The translations under genes were made by a program, and so were the position numbers. A model generated the notes under the pieces. It had not been told where the DNA came from. It worked only from the letters and a program-made list of their open reading frames with translations, and searched no databases. Shown in pieces: positions 14,384 through 17,097 of a stretch of 17,097 nucleotides of DNA. The stretch is from DASXTB01 sp036505615 (lineage in GTDB: Bacteria; Acidobacteriota; UBA6911; JACQSX01). The DNA lies in assembly GCA_036505615.1 (NCBI GenBank), contig DASXTB010000206.1:1-17097 (forward strand), read 5' to 3'. Every line of letters begins with the position of its first letter. Within the stretch, counting starts at the first letter, position 1.

Positions 14384-15169
14384 ATGACGCGTAGGCAGTG
14401 GTTTTTTCGCCTCTTGATAGTTGTGCTGTTAATCGGAGTCTGTGGGTGTCAAAAGAAACCTGCCCGCGTTTCGACTCCGCCGGGTGGAGTCGGACGCACG
14501 GGCGGTGAAACGCTGCCGCCTCCCGGTCCGACCAAAGAGCCGACCGTACAGGTCCAGGCCCAGCCTTCTACCCTGCGTCCCGGTGAAAGCTTTACGCTCT
14601 CGTGGAGTTCCACCGACGCCGAGCACCTCATGATTGACAGTGGCGTCGGATCAGTCCCGGCATCCGGCTCTCTAAAAATCGAAGCTGTACAGTCCACCAC
14701 CTATACAGCGACGGCCTCAAACCGCTTGGGAACGGCTACCGCCAGCACGCGCGTTACTGTTACGGAAGGAGAACGCGTGGCGCCGGTCGCTCCTCCCAGC
14801 GATGAAATTCGCAACGTTGAGGATCTCATCCGGCGAGGCTTGATTAAGGACGTATTTTTTGAGTACGACCAACACGACCTGAAACCCGAAGCGCAGCAGA
14901 TCTTGAAACAGGACGCCGAGTACTTGCGCCGCTTCCCAGAAGTCTCTTTCATTCTGGAAGGCCACTGCGACGAGCGAGGCACGGCCGAATACAACCTGGC
15001 GCTGGGAGACCGGCGGGCACAATCAGCCAAGGAGTATCTGGGTTCTCTCGGCATCAGCCCTTCCCGCCTAGAAACCATCTCTTATGGAGAGGAGCGTCCG
15101 TTCGCGACGGGCCATGACGACGCGGCATGGGCGCAGAATCGGCGAGTGCACTTCACCTTGAGGAGATAA
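14384..15169 (+). CDS. pal: Peptidoglycan-associated lipoprotein Pal with extra Ig-like domain
   Basis: 261 residues from ATG 14384, chosen because GGAGG lies seven bases upstream and the N-terminus is then a proper lipoprotein signal (TRRQWFFRLLIVVLLIGVCGC) with C22 as the likely lipidated residue. A TTG at 14345 would add 13 residues and spoil this. A Pro/Gly linker (about 30-52) leads to a roughly 75-residue beta-sandwich-like domain (53-127; PGESFTLSWSSTDAEHLMID, then STTYTATASNRLGTATAS). The OmpA/Pal domain follows (about 155-261): VFFEYDQHDLKPEA, LEGHCDERGTAEYNLALGDR (191-210) and NRRVHF. D162 and the NRR arginines are the peptidoglycan-binding type. The Ig-like insert makes it longer than the roughly 170 residues of classic Pal. 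It is anchored in the outer membrane. cpoB follows after four bases. Confidence 0.94.
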   Translation: MTRRQWFFRLLIVVLLIGVCGCQKKPARVSTPPGGVGRTGGETLPPPGPTKEPTVQVQAQPSTLRPGESFTLSWSSTDAEHLMIDSGVGSVPASGSLKIEAVQSTTYTATASNRLGTATASTRVTVTEGERVAPVAPPSDEIRNVEDLIRRGLIKDVFFEYDQHDLKPEAQQILKQDAEYLRRFPEVSFILEGHCDERGTAEYNLALGDRRAQSAKEYLGSLGISPSRLETISYGEERPFATGHDDAAWAQNRRVHFTLRR

Positions 15170-15173
15170 CAAG

Positions 15174-16064
15174 ATGGACCGGCTTTTAAAATTAATCTTG
15201 GTCATTTCAATGGGCACAGGCACTGCATTGGTTCTGGACGCCCCACCTGGCAGGGTTTTGGCGGGAACAAAGGAAGAGTTGATCCGCCTGCAGAGCGACG
15301 TTCTTCAGTTGACCAATCAAATCCAGTTGCTGCAAAAGAGCGTTTCCGAGAACGACGCCATTCTAAAAACGCTGCTGGAGCAACTGAGCGACCGGGTGGC
15401 AGGACTGAAAGTATCCCTGGACAGTTTGAACCAGACCCTGAAGCAGGACCTTCAAAACAGCCGCGCGGACAGCAAGTTGGTGACCGACCAACTGGCTCAG
15501 GTTGTTCAAACCCTTTCGGCGAAACTGGACGATACCAACAGCCGAATTGGCACCCTTTCTCAGAAACTAGAGGAAGGCAAGGCGGTGACTGAGAACAAAC
15601 TGAACGTTCTCACCGGAGCAAGCAGTACAGGTGCAAACGTCAACGTCCCGCCCGACCAGATGTATAACTCTGCCTATAATGACTATCTGCTTGGCAATTA
15701 CGACCTTGCAATCCAGGCCTTTCGCGACTACCTGCAGCGATTTCCGAATTCAGAACTTTCTGACGATGCCATGTACTACATTGGGGTTTCTTACTTCGAC
15801 CAGAAGAAGTACGATCAGGCACTGCAGGCATTTGAGCAGTTGATCCAGCTATACCCTAAGGGAAATAAGGTCTCGACGGCGCACTTCAAGAAAGCGATGG
15901 TCCTGCAGGCGATGCAGAAGACCGCCGACGCGATCGCCGAATTGCAGTACGTTCACACCAATTTCCCAGATTCATCGGAAGCGAATTTGGCCGAGCAGGA
16001 ATTAGGCCGCATGGGAGTCACACCTGCTCGACCAGCCCCGGTTCGCAAGAGAAAAACTCCATAA
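15174..16064 (+). CDS. cpoB: Tol-Pal-associated periplasmic protein CpoB (YbgF)
   Basis: 296 residues. An N-terminal signal sequence (about 1-30) is followed by a long heptad-rich helical region (about 33-145, EELIRLQSDVLQLTNQIQLL onward). This is longer than the short trimerisation coil of E. coli CpoB. Three TPR-like units fill about 160-280: AYNDYLLGNYDLAIQAFRDY, AMYYIGVSYFDQKKYDQALQ and HFKKAMVLQAMQKTADAIAE. The C-terminus is basic and Pro-rich (RPAPVRKRKTP). In E. coli CpoB tunes Tol energy state and PBP1B during division; that role is inferred here from family and position. GAGGAG lies about eight bases upstream of ATG 15174. It is the last gene of the operon. Confidence 0.92.
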   Translation: MDRLLKLILVISMGTGTALVLDAPPGRVLAGTKEELIRLQSDVLQLTNQIQLLQKSVSENDAILKTLLEQLSDRVAGLKVSLDSLNQTLKQDLQNSRADSKLVTDQLAQVVQTLSAKLDDTNSRIGTLSQKLEEGKAVTENKLNVLTGASSTGANVNVPPDQMYNSAYNDYLLGNYDLAIQAFRDYLQRFPNSELSDDAMYYIGVSYFDQKKYDQALQAFEQLIQLYPKGNKVSTAHFKKAMVLQAMQKTADAIAELQYVHTNFPDSSEANLAEQELGRMGVTPARPAPVRKRKTP

Positions 16065-16193
16065 GTGGCACAAACCGCTCCTGCCGGGCCTGGAGCTCGT
16101 TAGTCTCTTTCCCTCGCGATATGATCTCGGCCGCGGTCAGGCGTCGCTTCGCGGTAACGTAACGCGCGGCGCTCGCTCGGGTTTGGACATCTT
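16065..16193. other. Non-coding start of the cpoB-ssb gap
   Basis: This is the first part of a 381-base gap. I see no gene, tRNA or clear terminator. On the minus strand a frame stays open through here into the 3' end of cpoB, but it has no start with a ribosome site and overlaps a confident gene. Confidence 0.4.
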
Positions 16194-16315
16194 GGAGAGA
16201 CGGCCGGTGGGCCGTCTCCCGCGCAATCTTTCATCGTGCAGGAGACGCCCCACGGGGCGTCTCTCCAATAGCGCCGCTTTGCGGCGCCGGTCCGCTTCGC
16301 GGACCTGGCGCGCCA
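16194..16315. repeat. Row of hairpins upstream of ssb
   Basis: Four perfect stems follow one another: GAGACGGCC/GGCCGTCTC (16197-16205, 16210-16218), GAGACGCCCC/GGGGCGTCTC (16242-16251, 16254-16263), GCGCCGC/GCGGCGC (16271-16277, 16281-16287) and GGTCCGC/GCGGACC (16289-16295, 16299-16305). The palindrome TGGCGCGCCA (16306-16315) comes next. The first stem is the same one found in the module at 6256. None has a T-tract. It may end tol-pal transcription or represent a REP-like cluster. Confidence 0.75.
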
Positions 16316-16357
16316 AGCCTGTAGTCTCGGTCAGGCTCCCCCCTCGGTTGCCCGCTC

Positions 16358-16388
16358 TTTTTCATTTTTTCTTCCACGAAATGAAAAA
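16358..16388. promoter_or_regulatory. AT-rich 10-bp inverted repeat before ssb
   Basis: TTTTTCATTT (16358-16367) and AAATGAAAAA (16379-16388) pair perfectly around 11 bases, 58 bases before the ssb ATG. In a GC-rich setting this AT-rich dyad could be an operator or part of the ssb promoter. No convincing -35/-10 pair could be assigned. Confidence 0.35.
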
Positions 16389-16445
16389 TAATCTCGCAAA
16401 TTTCCGATCAGGGGAGTTAAGTTCTGATGAAGGGAGGCAACTAAC

Positions 16446-16892
16446 ATGTCTTCGGTAAATAAAGTCATTTTAGTAGGGCGGCTGGGTAGGGATCCGGAGG
16501 TGCGATACACTCCATCCGGCGCGCCGGTGGCAAATTTCTCGCTGGCCACGGGCGAAACATGGAAAGACAAGACCGGTGAGAACCAGGAGCGGACCGAGTG
16601 GCACAACATCGTCGCCTGGAATAAGCTAGCTGAAACCTGTGGCCAGTACTTGACTAAGGGGAAATTGGTCTATCTGGAGGGAAGGCTTCAGACGCGGGAG
16701 TGGACCGACCGGGACGGCAACAAGCGGAAGACTACGGAAGTCATCGCCAGCCACATGGTGATGCTCGGAAGTAAAGCGGAGGGGGGCGGAGCGCCGCGCG
16801 AAAGTCCCCGGCAGCCGGTCCAGACGGCTCAGACGGTTCAGGAGTCAGAAACACCCACCGTCGGAATTACTGACGACGACATTCCATTTTGA
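16446..16892 (+). CDS. ssb: Single-stranded DNA-binding protein SSB
   Basis: 148 residues. The OB-fold domain (1 to about 110) reads VNKVILVGRLGRDPEVRYTP, NFSLATGETW, TEWHNIVAWNKLAE and KLVYLEGRLQTREWTDRDGN in family order, then TEVIASHMVMLG. A short Gly/Pro/Gln-rich linker (111-139) ends in the acidic tip ITDDDIPF, the conserved docking peptide for repair and replication proteins. It binds and protects ssDNA as a tetramer. ATG 16446 has AAGGGAGG about eight bases upstream. The usual rpsF/rpsR neighbours are absent, so this may be a stand-alone ssb; a second copy elsewhere cannot be excluded. It is followed by a long inverted repeat that may terminate it. Confidence 0.96.
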   Translation: MSSVNKVILVGRLGRDPEVRYTPSGAPVANFSLATGETWKDKTGENQERTEWHNIVAWNKLAETCGQYLTKGKLVYLEGRLQTREWTDRDGNKRKTTEVIASHMVMLGSKAEGGGAPRESPRQPVQTAQTVQESETPTVGITDDDIPF

Positions 16893-16934
16893 GCCTTGTG
16901 TCCTTTGGATGCTTGGGCTGAAAAGGAAAATTTG

Positions 16935-17082
16935 GGACACGGGAAACACAGAAAACACGGAGAAAGCTGAATTCTGGAGCATGAAGGCACCGTCGTTGAG
17001 GCTCGATAACTAAAGCTTTGGTGGCGTGCCTTCATGCTCCAGGATTCAGCTTGTTTCCGTGTTCTCTGTGTCTTCCGTGTCC
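16935..17082. repeat. Long inverted repeat, 56/57-base arms, periodic ACACGG cores
   Basis: Arms 16935-16990 and 17026-17082 pair with one single-base bulge and few mismatches around a 35-base loop. Each outer arm contains ACACGG, ACACAG and ACACGG at 9-base spacing. The variant middle core ACACAG is kept on both arms. The inner arms (from AGCTGAAT to GAAGGCAC) pair with one mismatch. It lies 42 bases after the ssb stop. The design is the same as at 8686-8846, but the inner stem is different. Confidence 0.85.
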
Positions 17083-17097
17083 TAAGTTGCTTCTAGC

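Noticed and set aside
16012..16190. Open minus-strand frame reading ...TAAEIISRGKETNELQARQ...
   Set aside because: It looks helix-like, but there is no start with a ribosome site, it overlaps cpoB and enters the hairpin array. It is probably chance in GC-rich DNA.

Overview
The window looks like a stretch of chromosome from a soil-type member of the Acidobacteriota, probably from an environmental assembly. This is inferred from gene style, not from a marker search. The clues are a Pkn-type kinase fused to a TolB/FlgO-like domain and TPRs, a complete Tol-Pal cluster, GTG and TTG starts, moderate GC, and intergenic spaces full of palindromic and short-period repeats. There are no transposases, phage genes, CRISPR arrays, rRNAs or recognisable tRNAs.

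Layout. 1-3600 (+): a repeat-bearing intergenic region, a class I SAM methyltransferase (238-1020) and a membrane Ser/Thr kinase with TPRs (1102-3600). 3802-5085 (-): a uronate-isomerase-like metal-dependent enzyme. 5086-6800: an accessory-looking patch of hairpin repeats with two tandem paralogous four-cysteine zinc-ribbon proteins (5492-5773 and 5875-6147, -) and a small unknown protein (6323-6649, -). A duplicated 19-bp operator-like dyad lies just upstream of the first zinc-ribbon gene. 6807-10502 (-): recN, a long hairpin, miaB and a DUF151 bifunctional nuclease-like gene. 10862-16064 (+): the Tol-Pal operon tolQ-tolR-tolA/tonB-tolB-pal-cpoB with tight or overlapping junctions. 16446-16892 (+): ssb, preceded by a hairpin array and followed by a long inverted repeat.

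How the genes work together. TolQ, TolR and the TonB-like TolA form the inner-membrane motor. Periplasmic TolB and the lipoprotein Pal link it to the outer membrane and peptidoglycan, and CpoB is the usual periplasmic partner. RecN, SSB and MiaB are housekeeping functions for break repair, ssDNA binding and tRNA modification. The kinase is an orphan sensor-type protein.

The least explained material is non-coding. At least two long inverted repeats (8686-8846 and 16935-17082), plus degenerate relatives (3667-3772, 10554-10777, 135-217), share one design. Outer arms are made of 9-nt-period ACACGG-like cores, and inside them is a stem unique to each locus. In the two best copies the cores and inner stems pair across the arms, while mismatches fall almost only in the spacers between cores. 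A second family (5273-5316, 6256-6299, 16194-16305) consists of GAGACGGCC/GGCCGTCTC-type hairpins. The zinc-ribbon pair with its duplicated dyad is the best candidate for a small undescribed regulatory or toxin-antitoxin-like module, although no toxin partner is visible.
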